DNA of 64,000 nucleotides from Novosphingobium indicum. GTDB lineage: Bacteria; Pseudomonadota; Alphaproteobacteria; Sphingomonadales; Sphingomonadaceae. Below are positions 52,277 to 62,606 of the stretch, piece after piece. The notes under the pieces were generated by a model, which saw only the letters and a program-made list of their open reading frames with translations, was not told the origin of the DNA and did no database searches. The stretch's first letter is position 1; each line of letters starts with the position of its first letter. The DNA lies in the NCBI RefSeq assembly GCF_014645195.1, contig NZ_BMLK01000007.1:179015-243014 (forward strand). The letters run 5' to 3'. Both the position numbers and the translations under genes were made by a program.

Positions 52277-52857
52277 GAGAGACTCCTGTGGCGAACGATG
52301 GCCTGGCGTTGGCGGAAACGCAGCAGCCAGGCGATGGCAAGCGGGGCGATGTGAAGGGCAGCGGGCAGCCAGTCCCACGCAAGCAGCAGCCAATGCGTGA
52401 AAGCAACGGCGAGTGCCAGATAGACGAGCCGCTGAACCGTCTTCCAGCGGCGGCCCAGGGCCCGCACGGCGCTGTCGAAGCTGATCGCGGCCGAGGGAAT
52501 GAGCAAGGCCAGTGCCAGCCAACCCGTCCAGATGCCGGGCAGGCCCAGCTCGTCGAGTATGCCCGGCGGGGTCATGTCGACGGCGTAGAAAAGCAGATGG
52601 AGCAAGACATAGCCGAACGCTGCGACGCCGAGATTGCGGCGCAGCATGAGCCATGCCGCGAAAAAACGGTTGGTTCCGAATGCCTCTACCAGCGGTCCAG
52701 CCAGCATGGCGAGGATCATCAGGCGCACGGATAGCACGCCGGTCGGCTCCAGCAGGTCCATCGCCAGCGTGGTTCCGGCCGCGAAGTCGTAGAGCATGAA
52801 CGCACCGGGGACGGCGAGCCCGACCGATACGAGGGTCTTGAGCTGTTTGCGCTTCAT
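52273..52857 (-). CDS. Ferric reductase-like transmembrane protein
   Basis: A 194-residue inner-membrane protein with about five or six TM helices. The His residues of YVLLHLLFY and FTHWLLLAWDW may bind b-type haem, as in the ferric reductase/MsrQ-like family. Start at 52857 (MKRKQLKTL) gives a 4-base overlap with piuC; the frame above it is a shadow. It lacks a flavin domain and may pass electrons from quinol. Its neighbours suggest reduction of iron after or during uptake. Confidence 0.75.
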   Translation of the reverse strand: MKRKQLKTLVSVGLAVPGAFMLYDFAAGTTLAMDLLEPTGVLSVRLMILAMLAGPLVEAFGTNRFFAAWLMLRRNLGVAAFGYVLLHLLFYAVDMTPPGILDELGLPGIWTGWLALALLIPSAAISFDSAVRALGRRWKTVQRLVYLALAVAFTHWLLLAWDWLPAALHIAPLAIAWLLRFRQRQAIVRHRSLS

Positions 52858-53537
52858 ACCTGCGCCCAGCGGCGAATGAGATTGTGATAGACGTGGATCA
52901 GACGGTCGATGTCGGGATCGTCGGCAGACCGTCCGACCGAAAGCGCCTGGATCGACTGATCGAGATCGAACAGCATCGCGCGCTCGGTCGCATCGGCGAT
53001 GGCACTCTGCATCCACATGATCGCGCAGATGCGCTGCCCTGATGTAACCGGGGCGACCTGATGCAGACTGCTGGAGGGATAGAGCACCATGTCACCGGCA
53101 GAAAGCTTCACGCCCTGCGCGCCGTATTGCTCCTCGATCACGAGTTCACCGCCTTCGTATTCGTCCGGCTCGGAGAGGAACACGGTGGCGGAAAGATCAC
53201 TGCGGATGGTCAGACCCAGATCGTTGTCGCGCATGATCGCGGAGTCGACGTGGGTGCCGTAATGGCCGCCGTCCTGGTAGCAGTTGAACACCGGCGGCCA
53301 GATAGTCTCGGCCAGCGATGCCGAAACGAACAGCGGGTTCTGCCCCAGCTTGCGCAGGATCGTGTTGCCCAGTTCCGTGCCCACCGGGCACTGGCGGTCG
53401 ACCTGCAGGTTCTGTTTGACCTCTACCGAGCGCGTCCCCGCCGTCTGCGCCCCATCACCCCACTGCGCGGAGGACAGCTTTTCGCGGAACTGCGCGACTT
53501 CTTCGGACGAGAGCAGGTTTTCGATTACGATCAGCAT
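52854..53537 (-). CDS. piuC: Fe(II)/2-oxoglutarate dioxygenase, PiuC/YbiX (PKHD-type hydroxylase)
   Basis: A 227-residue prolyl-4-hydroxylase-fold enzyme. Iron ligands are His96 and Asp98 (YGTHVDSA) and His159 (SSLHQV); Arg169 binds 2-oxoglutarate. PiuC-type genes lie beside catecholate siderophore receptors (E. coli ybiX-fiu, Pseudomonas piuC-piuA), and here the receptor is next upstream. Its exact substrate is unknown. It is 70 bases after the receptor and overlaps the next gene. Confidence 0.92.
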   Translation of the reverse strand: MLIVIENLLSSEEVAQFREKLSSAQWGDGAQTAGTRSVEVKQNLQVDRQCPVGTELGNTILRKLGQNPLFVSASLAETIWPPVFNCYQDGGHYGTHVDSAIMRDNDLGLTIRSDLSATVFLSEPDEYEGGELVIEEQYGAQGVKLSAGDMVLYPSSSLHQVAPVTSGQRICAIMWMQSAIADATERAMLFDLDQSIQALSVGRSADDPDIDRLIHVYHNLIRRWAQV

Positions 53538-53607
53538 GGGCAGGTCTGTAATGAATGTCCGTCAGCGGGCAAGGCCGGGAGCGCATCGCACCCCCGGCCT
53601 CTCAAAG

Positions 53608-55968
53608 TCAGAACCGGCCCGTGAGGGTCAGCGTTCCGCGCCGTTCGTCGCCCTTATAAAGGAAGGCACCTGAACGGTAGGCGGCTGTGTAGAAATCCTC
53701 GTCGCCGATGTTCTGCACATTCACGCGCATAGAGAAGTTCTGGTTGATCTTGTACTCCGCAAAGGCGTCGAAGATCGTGTAGGACGGAACACGGTAGGCA
53801 TAACGCCCAGCTTCAGCATCGTAGCTTGCCGCGCTATCCGGCTGACCGGCATACATCGCGCTCTTGTAGGTGCCGGTGACACCGAAGGCAAAGGCATCGG
53901 TGGCCTGGTAGCGGAGCTGACCGGTGATCTGCGTGTCAGCGAAGTTGGACAGAGTGAGGCCAACATTGTCCGGATTCACGCTGCGCAGAACCTCGGCATC
54001 CATGAACGTGGCGCCGATCTGGCCCGACAAGCGCGAGGTAATATTGCCGACAAGGCCGAGTTCGATACCCTTTACCCGGGTCTTGCCGGTGTTGATGTTG
54101 CCGTCGACGTCGTAGTCGGAATTGCCGAGTTCGAATACATCGTCCTTGGTGGTCTGGAACGCAGCGGCCGTGATCAGCAGGCGATCTTCGAACAGGTTCC
54201 ACTTCAAGCCGATTTCGAAGTTCGTCGACGTTTCCGGCTTCAGGTTGTGAAGCGTGTACTGCTGGTTCTGGGCGAGGTCCGAAAGGATCAGGTCCGAAAC
54301 GCAAAGACCGCCATAACCGCAATTGGAGCCCAGATCCGATTCACCACCGTTGACGTTTTGCGCGGTACCCCAGGTGAAGTAGACCATCAGGTCTTCGATG
54401 GGCTTGACCGTGATGCCAGCATGGCCGTTCCAGAGCGTATCGCTAAGGTAATAGTCCGTACGGGGCGGATCGCTGCGAGTGCTGTAAGTCGCCAGGCTAA
54501 AGTCGATCGCGTCCAGGCGCACGCCACCGTTGAGAGACAGCCAGGGGGTAACGTCGACAGTATCCATCGCATAGAAGGAGAGGGTCCGCATGTGCCAGAT
54601 GCTGTCCCAGCGATCCTTGACGATTTCGCGTCCGAGCAGCGAACGAATGGCATCGTCGGCAATGATCTGCGTGCCGGTTTCGTCGGTGATGCAGTAGCCC
54701 GGACGCGATCCGCCACGGCCGCTGACGACGCAGTTGGTGTCACCAGTATTTGTGACCGAGTAGGTCCCGTTGGTTACCTTGTGGTCGGAGTATTCACTGC
54801 CCACGATTAGATTGTGCTTCAGCGAACCGGTCTCGAAACGACCAATGATGTTGAGCTGGTTCACGAAGTAGGAGACATCCTGCCAGCCCTGGTGGTCGCT
54901 CAGGCCGATCGAAGCGCCATCGCCGTCCCCGCGTGCGCCGGTTGCGACATAGCCGTTGTTGCTCTCACCATAGCGCGTCGAGTTGATGATCGTGAGGCCT
55001 TCCATCGGTTCGATGAAGATGCGGCCCGTCACGGTATCGACGTCGGACTTCAGAAAGTCTTCGTTTTGCGCATACGAGGGAACATCATCGAAAGTCTGAC
55101 CATAGCCGGTCTCGTCGCTGCGTGCGACGTAGACACCGAGGTCAGGACGGTCTTCGGCGGTAAGGTGGTAGTAGTCGAGTTGCAGTCTTACGGCATCGCT
55201 GAATTGAAGCAGGCCTGAAACCGCCGCACCCCAGCGTTCGCGGTTGGCAGGATCGCGGTCGGGAATGTCCTGCTTGGAATAGAGCAGGTTGGCACGGACT
55301 GCAGCCTTGTCCGAAATCACGAAGTTGCTGTCGATGGTGCCGCGCCAGAAGTTGTCGGTGCCGATCCCGAGATCGATCTTGTTGAACGAATAATCGGTCG
55401 TGGCGCTCTTTGTGATCGCGTTGACCGCACCGCCTGAAGCACCGCGGCCCGCGAACGTTGCGCTCGGCCCCTTGGTGAGTTCAACCTGGTCGACGGCGAA
55501 ACTCTCGCGTGTGGTCATGCCGGGATCGCGCAGACCGTCGACGAAGACGTCGCTGCGGGCTTCCTCGCCACGGATGATGTAGCGGTCGCCGAAGGCATTG
55601 CCGTTCTCACCGGTGCCGATGGTCACACCAGGCTGCAGACGCAGGATTTCCTTGAGGTCGGTCGTGCCAGCTTCCTCGATCTGCGTCTCGGTGATGACAG
55701 TGATGGTCGCCGGCGTCTCGGCCAGCGGCTTCACGCGGCGCGGGTCACCTGAAACACGGGCCTTATAGGGCGCACCGGTCGAGGTGTAGGGGTTCGAATC
55801 CGCCGTGTAGTCCTTGTATTCGGCGACGCCTAGGTCTTCGGCTTCCTCCTGCGTGGCTTCCTGTGCAAGTGCCTGCGTGCTGATCAGCGCGGACGTCAAA
55901 CCCATCGCCAGCTTCAGCCCCGGCTGGCGCAGGCTCACTGGCCGCTTCACCCCGTTATTGACTCGCAT
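53608..55968 (-). CDS. TonB-dependent siderophore receptor (Fiu/PiuA-like)
   Basis: A 786-residue outer-membrane receptor. The signal peptide covers about 1-35 (STQALA-QE). The plug has ETPATITVITETQIEEAG, RLQPGVTIGTGENG and YIIRGEEARSDVFVDGLRDPG, the siderophore-receptor pattern. The barrel ends in ...RGTLTLTGRF with the terminal Phe. It comes after tonB and before piuC in the same operon, which suggests a catecholate-type ligand. It should be expressed under iron limitation from the Fur-like boxes at 58.05 kb. Confidence 0.94.
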   Translation of the reverse strand: MRVNNGVKRPVSLRQPGLKLAMGLTSALISTQALAQEATQEEAEDLGVAEYKDYTADSNPYTSTGAPYKARVSGDPRRVKPLAETPATITVITETQIEEAGTTDLKEILRLQPGVTIGTGENGNAFGDRYIIRGEEARSDVFVDGLRDPGMTTRESFAVDQVELTKGPSATFAGRGASGGAVNAITKSATTDYSFNKIDLGIGTDNFWRGTIDSNFVISDKAAVRANLLYSKQDIPDRDPANRERWGAAVSGLLQFSDAVRLQLDYYHLTAEDRPDLGVYVARSDETGYGQTFDDVPSYAQNEDFLKSDVDTVTGRIFIEPMEGLTIINSTRYGESNNGYVATGARGDGDGASIGLSDHQGWQDVSYFVNQLNIIGRFETGSLKHNLIVGSEYSDHKVTNGTYSVTNTGDTNCVVSGRGGSRPGYCITDETGTQIIADDAIRSLLGREIVKDRWDSIWHMRTLSFYAMDTVDVTPWLSLNGGVRLDAIDFSLATYSTRSDPPRTDYYLSDTLWNGHAGITVKPIEDLMVYFTWGTAQNVNGGESDLGSNCGYGGLCVSDLILSDLAQNQQYTLHNLKPETSTNFEIGLKWNLFEDRLLITAAAFQTTKDDVFELGNSDYDVDGNINTGKTRVKGIELGLVGNITSRLSGQIGATFMDAEVLRSVNPDNVGLTLSNFADTQITGQLRYQATDAFAFGVTGTYKSAMYAGQPDSAASYDAEAGRYAYRVPSYTIFDAFAEYKINQNFSMRVNVQNIGDEDFYTAAYRSGAFLYKGDERRGTLTLTGRF

Positions 55969-56027
55969 TATCGTTAGTCCCTTCCATTTGATACGATGTT
56001 TTCGGAGCCCTCAGCGCATTGCGGCGC

Positions 56028-56828
56028 TTACTTGCTCTCGACTTTGAACTTGAGTGTGATGGCCAGCGGGATCTCCGATCTGCGCAGGTCGCGCGGGAAG
56101 GAGGGTACTGGCGAGAGACGCTGGATGAACTCGACAGCCTCGCTGTCGAGCAGGTCTTCTCCGCCGCTACGCGCGACGCTGACATCGCTGATGCCGCCAT
56201 TGCGATGGACCACAAAGCGGACCTTCACTTCGCCGCTGATCCCTGCCTTGCGCGATTGCGGTGGCGAGAAGCGGTTGCGGCGGATGTAGGAGCCGACGAG
56301 CGACTTGTAGTCGGCCTCCAGTTTGCGCGACTTCGGATCGTCACCGGGCAGGTCGGAACTGGCGTTGGCACTGCCACTGCGTACCGGCGCCGGAGCGCTA
56401 ATGACGGGAGCGACGGGCTTAACGACTGGTGCTTGAACGGTGCGAACCGGTTCGGGCGGGGGAGGCGGCAACGTCACCGCATTGCGGACAGGGACGCGCG
56501 TGGCGGGAAGTTCAACCGGCGGTACGGGAGTAGGCGGCTGCGGCGTTTCCAACTGCGGCCGCGGTTCCTCCGGCATTGCCTCGGCCACCGAAGGTTCTTC
56601 GGCTCCTGCCAGCGGCGGCAATTCGACCAGTACCACCGGTTCGGGGTCGGTAGGTTCGGTCGGGACCACGGCTGCGGTCAAGGCGACGACGGCTGCTGCA
56701 TGCGCGGCAAGAGCGATGCCCGCTGAAAGTCCCCACGACCCGTTGTCCTGTTCGGGCGTGTGTGTCCGGGCGGGGACATCGACCAGAACCGGTTCGACGG
56801 GAACTTTCGAGGCCCGCGCCGTGCTCAC
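56028..56828 (-). CDS. tonB: Energy transducer TonB
   Basis: A 266-residue TonB. One N-terminal TM helix (about 33-56) lies after a long cytoplasmic tail. A Pro-rich arm (about 57-150) has PEP/PPP runs. The C-terminal TonB domain (about 180-265) has KAGISGEVKVRFVVHRNGGISDVSVARSGG. It transmits the ExbB-ExbD force to the receptor. Its start overlaps the exbD stop by 4 bases. Confidence 0.93.
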   Translation of the reverse strand: MSTARASKVPVEPVLVDVPARTHTPEQDNGSWGLSAGIALAAHAAAVVALTAAVVPTEPTDPEPVVLVELPPLAGAEEPSVAEAMPEEPRPQLETPQPPTPVPPVELPATRVPVRNAVTLPPPPPEPVRTVQAPVVKPVAPVISAPAPVRSGSANASSDLPGDDPKSRKLEADYKSLVGSYIRRNRFSPPQSRKAGISGEVKVRFVVHRNGGISDVSVARSGGEDLLDSEAVEFIQRLSPVPSFPRDLRRSEIPLAITLKFKVESK

Positions 56829-57250
56829 TGCGCCGCTCCGGATTCAGCACCCACGAGCGCCACGTGGACGTATCCCGCAGCGCGAAGGACGTTCATGGCC
56901 TGCATGATGGTGTCGTATTGAACGGTCTTGTCCGCCCGCAGGAACACGCGCTGATCGCGGTCGCCCGAAGTGGCCTTCTCGATCGAGGCGCCAAGCGTTG
57001 CCTCGGTCACGACCGCTTCGCCCACGAGCATCCGGCCATCGTCCTGAATGGAGAGGAACACCGGGCGGTCGGGCTTGGGGGCAGGGGCGGCGTTGGACAC
57101 GGGAAGGTCGACCTTCACGTCCACGGTCGCGAGCGGTGCGGCGACCATGAAGATGATGAGCAGAACCAGCATGACGTCGATGAACGGCGTGACGTTGATC
57201 TCGTGGGCGACCGGCAGGTCCTCGCTACCGTCGGAGAGGTTGATTGCCAT
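56825..57250 (-). CDS. exbD: Biopolymer transport protein ExbD
   Basis: A 141-residue inner-membrane protein with a single TM helix. The TM helix carries the conserved Asp25 in INVTPFIDVMLVLLIIFMV, needed for proton use. The periplasmic domain is complete. The ATG at 57250 lies 5 bases after the exbB stop with AAGGAAGG upstream. A TTG at 57259 overlapping that stop is an alternative. Confidence 0.93.
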   Translation of the reverse strand: MAINLSDGSEDLPVAHEINVTPFIDVMLVLLIIFMVAAPLATVDVKVDLPVSNAAPAPKPDRPVFLSIQDDGRMLVGEAVVTEATLGASIEKATSGDRDQRVFLRADKTVQYDTIMQAMNVLRAAGYVHVALVGAESGAAQ

Positions 57251-57255
57251 CGCGC

Positions 57256-58020
<765 letters not shown>

Positions 58021-58050
58021 TGTCTGTTGTGCCCTCACGTTAACCCAGAT

Positions 58051-58122
58051 TGCGAATCATTCGCGTGTTCTCTTGCGAGCCATTCGCAGAGAAGCATCGC
58101 TAATGCAACAGATTCGCATTAG
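58051..58122. promoter_or_regulatory. Three tandem Fur-like boxes before exbB
   Basis: Three related 15-base sites lie 31 to 98 bases upstream of the exbB start: 58051-58065 (TGCGAATCATTCGCG), 58074-58088 (TGCGAGCCATTCGCA) and 58104-58118 (TGCAACAGATTCGCA). The consensus is TGCRANNNATTCGCA, a 7-1-7 dyad of the Fur-box type. The third is extended to CTAATGC...GCATTAG (58100-58122). Their centres are 23 and 30 bases apart. The operon behind them encodes siderophore uptake, which fits iron-dependent repression. Confidence 0.7.
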
Positions 58123-58359
58123 TATCTTTGATCTGGATCAAATTTGGTGCCTCAGGGTTTCGCGATTGCAGGTGGCAGGCCGCGACCGGGCGGCAAGTCA
58201 CGCGTCGGTGGCGGGATCAGGGGCTTCAGGAAAAAAGTTATCAACATCAATCGCCTGATACGCGCGATGAGCCGAGCGGTGCGATCATGGGCCAAAACGG
58301 TGGAATCGGCTAAGTGATATAGCTTGCAACGCGGAATCACTTGTGATTCTATCAATCCC

Positions 58360-58671
58360 ATGAGGACCATGCGCCACGAACCCGGCATAGCTAAGGAAAG
58401 ACTCTTCCGGGGTCTGTCCCTTGCCGTGCTCGTTTTGATGGGCGTCTTCGCGGTCGCTGGCCCCAGCGGATTGATCGCATGGGGCGAAAACCAGCGAATG
58501 CTTGAACAGCGTCAGGCAAAATTGGCGGAACTGCGTCTCGAACGGGATCGGCTCAAAAACCGCGTGCAGTTGCTCAATCCGAAAAAAGCTGATCCTGATC
58601 TCGCGGGCGAATTGCTGCGCAGCAATCTGAACGTCGCGCGCCCCGACGAAATGGTCATGTTGCTCCCCTGA
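58360..58671 (+). CDS. ftsB: Cell division protein FtsB (septum formation initiator)
   Basis: A 103-residue bitopic membrane protein. One TM helix (about 17-36, LAVLVLMGVFAVAGPSG) is followed by a coiled coil (about 42-72, QRMLEQRQAKLAELRLERDRLKNRV) and the conserved ending DPDLAGELLRSNLNVARPDEMVML. In the divisome it joins FtsL and FtsQ. The ATG at 58360 or the one at 58369 may start it; earlier in-frame codons are not conserved. It precedes pdhA, as often in alphaproteobacteria. Confidence 0.88.
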   Translation: MRTMRHEPGIAKERLFRGLSLAVLVLMGVFAVAGPSGLIAWGENQRMLEQRQAKLAELRLERDRLKNRVQLLNPKKADPDLAGELLRSNLNVARPDEMVMLLP

Positions 58672-58819
58672 CATGGTGCATCGGAGACGGGCCGATTGTC
58701 TCGCTCTGCACATAATATTTTGTGTCTCTGGCGTAATTTCCGATCCTGCTCCTTCCGCTTTGGCAGGGCTTTCCCTATATCGCGCGTGAATCGATCGCAC
58801 CAACGATGGGGAGCACCCG

Positions 58820-59905
58820 TTGCCCAAAGCCAAGAGTGACGCAAAGACCGGCGAAAACGCTGCCGAAACGCCCGGAGATGAAGAGGATTTCGCTCTTCGC
58901 AGTCTCCAGCAGGCGCATGCGGCCGACCGCCGATATTCCGCCAGCAAGGAAGAGCTGCTGCATTTCTATGAGCAGATGCTTCTTATCCGACGTTTCGAGG
59001 AGAAGGCCGGCCAGTTGTATGGCCTCGGCCTGATCGGCGGGTTCTGTCACCTCTATATCGGACAGGAAGCGGTGGCCGTTGGCCTCCAGTCCGCGCTGAA
59101 GGGCGGACTGGACTCGGTCATCACCGGGTATCGCGACCACGGCCATATGCTGGCCTACGGCATCGATCCCAAGATCATCATGGCCGAACTGACCGGTCGC
59201 CACTCGGGTATCTCGAAGGGCAAGGGTGGTTCGATGCATATGTTCAGCGTCGAACACAAATTCTACGGCGGCCACGGCATCGTTGGCGCGCAGGTGCCGC
59301 TCGGCGCGGGTCTGGCCTTTGCGCACAAGTACAATGAAGACGGCGGCGTGACCGTGGCCTACTTCGGTGACGGTGCTGCCAACCAGGGCCAGGTCTACGA
59401 GAGCTTCAACATGGCCAGCCTGTGGAAGCTGCCGATCATCTTCGTGGTCGAGAACAACCAGTATGCAATGGGCACCGCGGTCAAGCGCGGGTCGGCGGAA
59501 ACGCATTTCTATCGCCGCGGCACCGCATTCCGCATTCCGGGCATGCAGGTAGACGGCATGGATGTGCTCGAAGTCCGCAAGGCTGCCGAAATCGCCATCG
59601 AGCACGTGCGCGGCGGCAACGGCCCGGTTCTCATGGAACTGAGCACCTACCGCTACCGAGGCCACTCGATGTCCGATCCGGCCAAGTACCGCAGCCGTGA
59701 GGAGGTGCAGGGCGTCCGCGAAAAGCGTGACCCGATCGAGCATGCGAAAGCCGAACTGATCGAGATGGGCGTGTCCGAGGCAAGCCTGAAGGACATCGAC
59801 AAGCAGACGCGGGCCAAGGTGGCAGAAGCCGCCGACTTCGCAGAGAATTCGCCTGAGCCCGAAATGGCCGAACTCTATACCGACGTACTGGTGGAGCGCT
59901 ACTGA
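58820..59905 (+). CDS. pdhA: Pyruvate dehydrogenase E1 component, alpha subunit
   Basis: A 361-residue subunit of the pyruvate dehydrogenase complex. The thiamine diphosphate motif is [24 protein letters not shown]...NN. It also has [14 protein letters not shown] and [11 protein letters not shown], and the phosphorylation-loop-like [14 protein letters not shown]. Start is TTG at 58820 with GGGGAG six bases upstream. Its stop shares bases with the pdhB start (TGATG). It acts with E1-beta to decarboxylate pyruvate and load the lipoyl arm. Confidence 0.96.
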   Translation: MPKAKSDAKTGENAAETPGDEEDFALRSLQQAHAADRRYSASKEELLHFYEQMLLIRRFEEKAGQLYGLGLIGGFCHLYIGQEAVAVGLQSALKGGLDSVITGYRDHGHMLAYGIDPKIIMAELTGRHSGISKGKGGSMHMFSVEHKFYGGHGIVGAQVPLGAGLAFAHKYNEDGGVTVAYFGDGAANQGQVYESFNMASLWKLPIIFVVENNQYAMGTAVKRGSAETHFYRRGTAFRIPGMQVDGMDVLEVRKAAEIAIEHVRGGNGPVLMELSTYRYRGHSMSDPAKYRSREEVQGVREKRDPIEHAKAELIEMGVSEASLKDIDKQTRAKVAEAADFAENSPEPEMAELYTDVLVERY

Positions 59906-61296
59906 TGGCGATCGAACTCAAGATGCCCGCGCTCTCGCCGACGATGGAAGAGGGCAAGCTGGCCAAATGGCTGGTCAAGGAAGGCGACGAGGTCAGCTCG
60001 GGCGACATCCTTGCCGAAATCGAAACCGACAAGGCGACGATGGAATTCGAAGCGGTCGATGAAGGCACGCTCGGCAAGATCCTCGTGCCGGAAGGTACAG
60101 AGGGTGTGAAGGTCGGCACGGTCATTGCCATGATCGCCGGCGAAGGCGAGGATGCCTCCGCACTTGAAGCGCCTGCCGAACCCGAAGCGAAGGTCGAGGC
60201 ACAGCAGGTGAAGCCCGACGTCGTGCAGGAAAAGCCTGCCGACGGCGGCACCGGCCAGCTTGCAAGCGAGGAACGTGCGAAGGTTCGCGACCCCGAAGTG
60301 CCGCATGGCACCAACATGAAGACCTCGACCGTGCGCGAGGCCCTTCGCGATGCCATGGCCGAGGAAATGCGCCGCGATGAGCGCGTCTTCGTGATGGGCG
60401 AAGAAGTGGCCGAGTACCAGGGCGCCTACAAGGTGACCCAGGGGCTGCTAGAGGAGTTCGGTCCGAAGCGCGTAATCGATACGCCGATCACCGAATACGG
60501 CTTTGCCGGTATCGGGACGGGCGCTGCCATGGGGGGGTTGCGTCCGATCGTCGAGTTCATGACGTTCAACTTCGCCATGCAGGCAATCGACCACATCATC
60601 AACTCTGCGGCCAAGACCAACTACATGTCGGGCGGCCAGATGCGCTGTCCGGTCGTGTTCCGCGGCCCCAACGGCGCGGCAGCCCGCGTCGGCGCGCAGC
60701 ACTCGCAGAACTACGGTCCGTGGTATGCGCATGTGCCCGGCCTGGTGGTGATCGCGCCTTATGATGCGTCCGATGCCAAGGGCCTGCTCAAGGCCGCCAT
60801 TCGCTGCGAGGACCCGGTGGTCTTCCTCGAAAACGAGCTGGTCTACGGTCGTAACTTCGAACTGCCCGAACTCGACGATCACGTTCTGCCGATCGGCAAG
60901 GCGCGAATCATGCGCGAAGGCGCCGACGTTACCATCGTGTCCTACTCGATCGGTGTCGGCATTGCGCTGGAGGCCGCCGAGACGCTGGCGGACGAAGGCA
61001 TCGATGCCGAGATCGTAGATCTGCGCACGCTGCGTCCGCTTGACAAGGAAACCGTTCTGGAAAGCCTTGCCAGGACGAACCGCATGGTCGTCGTGGAAGA
61101 AGGCTTCCCGGTCTGCTCGATCTCGTCGGAAATCGCCACGATCTGTATGGAGGACGGGTTCGACAACCTCGACGCTCCGGTGCTGCGCGTGTGCAATGAG
61201 GATGTGCCGCTTCCCTATGCTGCCAACCTTGAGAAAGCGGCGCTGGTCGACGCGGACCGCGTCATCGAGGCGGTCAAGAAGGTCTGCTATCGCTGA
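59905..61296 (+). CDS. pdhB: Pyruvate dehydrogenase E1 component, beta subunit with lipoyl domain
   Basis: A 463-residue subunit. Residues 1-78 are a lipoyl domain (lipoyl Lys43 in ETDKATMEF), then an Ala/Pro-rich linker (about 80-140), and the E1-beta transketolase-type domain (about 140-463) with [16 protein letters not shown] and the C-terminal half VSYSIGVG...EEGFP. The extra lipoyl domain on E1-beta is a known alphaproteobacterial trait. The E2 gene (pdhC) does not follow; a hairpin and Tad genes do. Confidence 0.97.
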   Translation: MAIELKMPALSPTMEEGKLAKWLVKEGDEVSSGDILAEIETDKATMEFEAVDEGTLGKILVPEGTEGVKVGTVIAMIAGEGEDASALEAPAEPEAKVEAQQVKPDVVQEKPADGGTGQLASEERAKVRDPEVPHGTNMKTSTVREALRDAMAEEMRRDERVFVMGEEVAEYQGAYKVTQGLLEEFGPKRVIDTPITEYGFAGIGTGAAMGGLRPIVEFMTFNFAMQAIDHIINSAAKTNYMSGGQMRCPVVFRGPNGAAARVGAQHSQNYGPWYAHVPGLVVIAPYDASDAKGLLKAAIRCEDPVVFLENELVYGRNFELPELDDHVLPIGKARIMREGADVTIVSYSIGVGIALEAAETLADEGIDAEIVDLRTLRPLDKETVLESLARTNRMVVVEEGFPVCSISSEIATICMEDGFDNLDAPVLRVCNEDVPLPYAANLEKAALVDADRVIEAVKKVCYR

Positions 61297-61306
61297 CACT
61301 ATGCCC

Positions 61307-61334
61307 GGCCGGGACGGGAATGTCCGTTCCGGCC
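61307..61334. terminator. Strong hairpin after pdhB
   Basis: GGCCGGGACGG (61307-61317) pairs with CCGTTCCGGCC (61324-61334), with one mismatch and a 6-base loop, between the convergent pdhB and TadE genes. No T run follows on either strand, so it is a factor-dependent end or RNA-stabilising hairpin rather than a classic terminator. Confidence 0.5.
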
Positions 61335-61353
61335 GACATTGCGCGCGTTTCCG

Positions 61354-62019
61354 TCAGGAAAACGCGTTCTCGTACTTGTCGCAGCTGTAAACCGGGTCCG
61401 GCTTGTACGGATTGACCTGATAGACCTGCGAGAGGTCCCGGCTCGATCGAACCGTGTACGATGCGATCGAACGAATGGCCGTCTTTCCAACGAGCGAAGC
61501 CGAGATCAGCGGCTGATACTCGTACTGCATCTCGACGAAGATTACGGCTTCCCCGTCCAGAGCGAAGACCTTGCGCCCTGTCGGCCCGATGCCGTCGGTA
61601 AGCACCTCTCCCTGTTTTCCGTATGAGGAATCCTTCTGGTAGGTGCCCATGCAGCGCTGCCAGTGGATGTACTGATTCCCATCCCCGTTCACTTCGACGC
61701 TGGAGACGATGATGCGGCCGTGATCGTAGAGATCCATGCGGCCGCCAGCCTGCAGCGATACGCCTTCGAGAAGATCGCCGATGTCGGCTTCGTAGATCTT
61801 GCGGTTTTCCAGCGTGGAAATGTCCCCGATGCGCGAGGCATTGTCGGCCACGTGGACGGCAAGCTGGCCGACCTTCATCGTCGTGAGCGAGTAATTGGCT
61901 AGTTCGATGCCCCACAGACCGGCGCCGAGGAAGAACGGCAGTATCAGTGCGGCCTCAGTAATGGCTACGCCCGACTGGTCCTTGCGCAGGCGGGAAAGAA
62001 AGGCGAACAGGCGGGTCAT
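61354..62019 (-). CDS. TadE-like pilus assembly protein
   Basis: A 221-residue minor pseudopilin. The N-terminus has the TadE pattern LRKDQSGVAITEAALILPFFLGAGLWGIELANY, a prepilin-like hydrophobic helix (about 18-40) after a basic stretch. The periplasmic part has an NGDGN run and two late Cys at most. It is the third of three overlapping Tad genes (ATGA overlap with the next upstream). It probably takes part in tight-adherence pilus biogenesis. Confidence 0.85.
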   Translation of the reverse strand: MTRLFAFLSRLRKDQSGVAITEAALILPFFLGAGLWGIELANYSLTTMKVGQLAVHVADNASRIGDISTLENRKIYEADIGDLLEGVSLQAGGRMDLYDHGRIIVSSVEVNGDGNQYIHWQRCMGTYQKDSSYGKQGEVLTDGIGPTGRKVFALDGEAVIFVEMQYEYQPLISASLVGKTAIRSIASYTVRSSRDLSQVYQVNPYKPDPVYSCDKYENAFS

Positions 62020-62606
62020 GGGCAGTTGAGCACCTTCACGACCTTCTCGGACAAGTCGTAAGGCTGGTTCCGCAGCACCGTGCGCGAGGTCATTATATAG
62101 TCAGCGTCCATTCCGAACATGGACGTCACCGGGAAGGGGCGGGGATAGGTGACCTGCACCTCATAGAGGACGGCATCGCGCGCGCCGCCCGATCCGGCCT
62201 TGCCCTGATCGGCATCCCACGATCCATTGGCGTTGGCATCCTCGAACGGTTCGCCCGCGTTGCAGACGCCATCGCCGTTCACATCGGTGAAGTCCTCCGG
62301 CTTGCCGACATCGGAGAAGGACGAATAGGCGGTGCGCTTGAAATTCAGTGTCGCCTGCGGAGCGATGTTGCGCACCATCTCGGTCACTGCGGCATCGAGT
62401 GTAGATGTCTTGCTCACCGATCCTTCGATCGTGGAATCGCGGGCGGTTTTCTGGATCGCGCCTTCCAGCAGTGTTGCCGTGTAAACGTTGTAGCCCAGAT
62501 CGAAGAGGCCCATCATCGCCATTAGCAGGACAGGGGCGACAAGCGCGAATTCGACGGCGCTTGCCCCGGTCCGATCGGATTGCAGATGGCGAAGGAGACG
62601 CATCAT
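62016..62606 (-). CDS. TadE-family pilus protein with EF-hand-like calcium loop
   Basis: A 196-residue minor pseudopilin. The TadE helix lies at about 17-40 (TGASAVEFALVAPVLLMAMMGLFDLGYNVY). Residues 108-119 form the 12-residue loop DVNGDGVCNAGE, a full EF-hand calcium pattern (D1, N3, D5, G6, E12). A second, weaker loop follows at about 123-135 (DANANGSWDADQG). Such loops are unusual in TadE proteins. It overlaps both neighbours by 4 bases. Confidence 0.85.
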   Translation of the reverse strand: MMRLLRHLQSDRTGASAVEFALVAPVLLMAMMGLFDLGYNVYTATLLEGAIQKTARDSTIEGSVSKTSTLDAAVTEMVRNIAPQATLNFKRTAYSSFSDVGKPEDFTDVNGDGVCNAGEPFEDANANGSWDADQGKAGSGGARDAVLYEVQVTYPRPFPVTSMFGMDADYIMTSRTVLRNQPYDLSEKVVKVLNCP

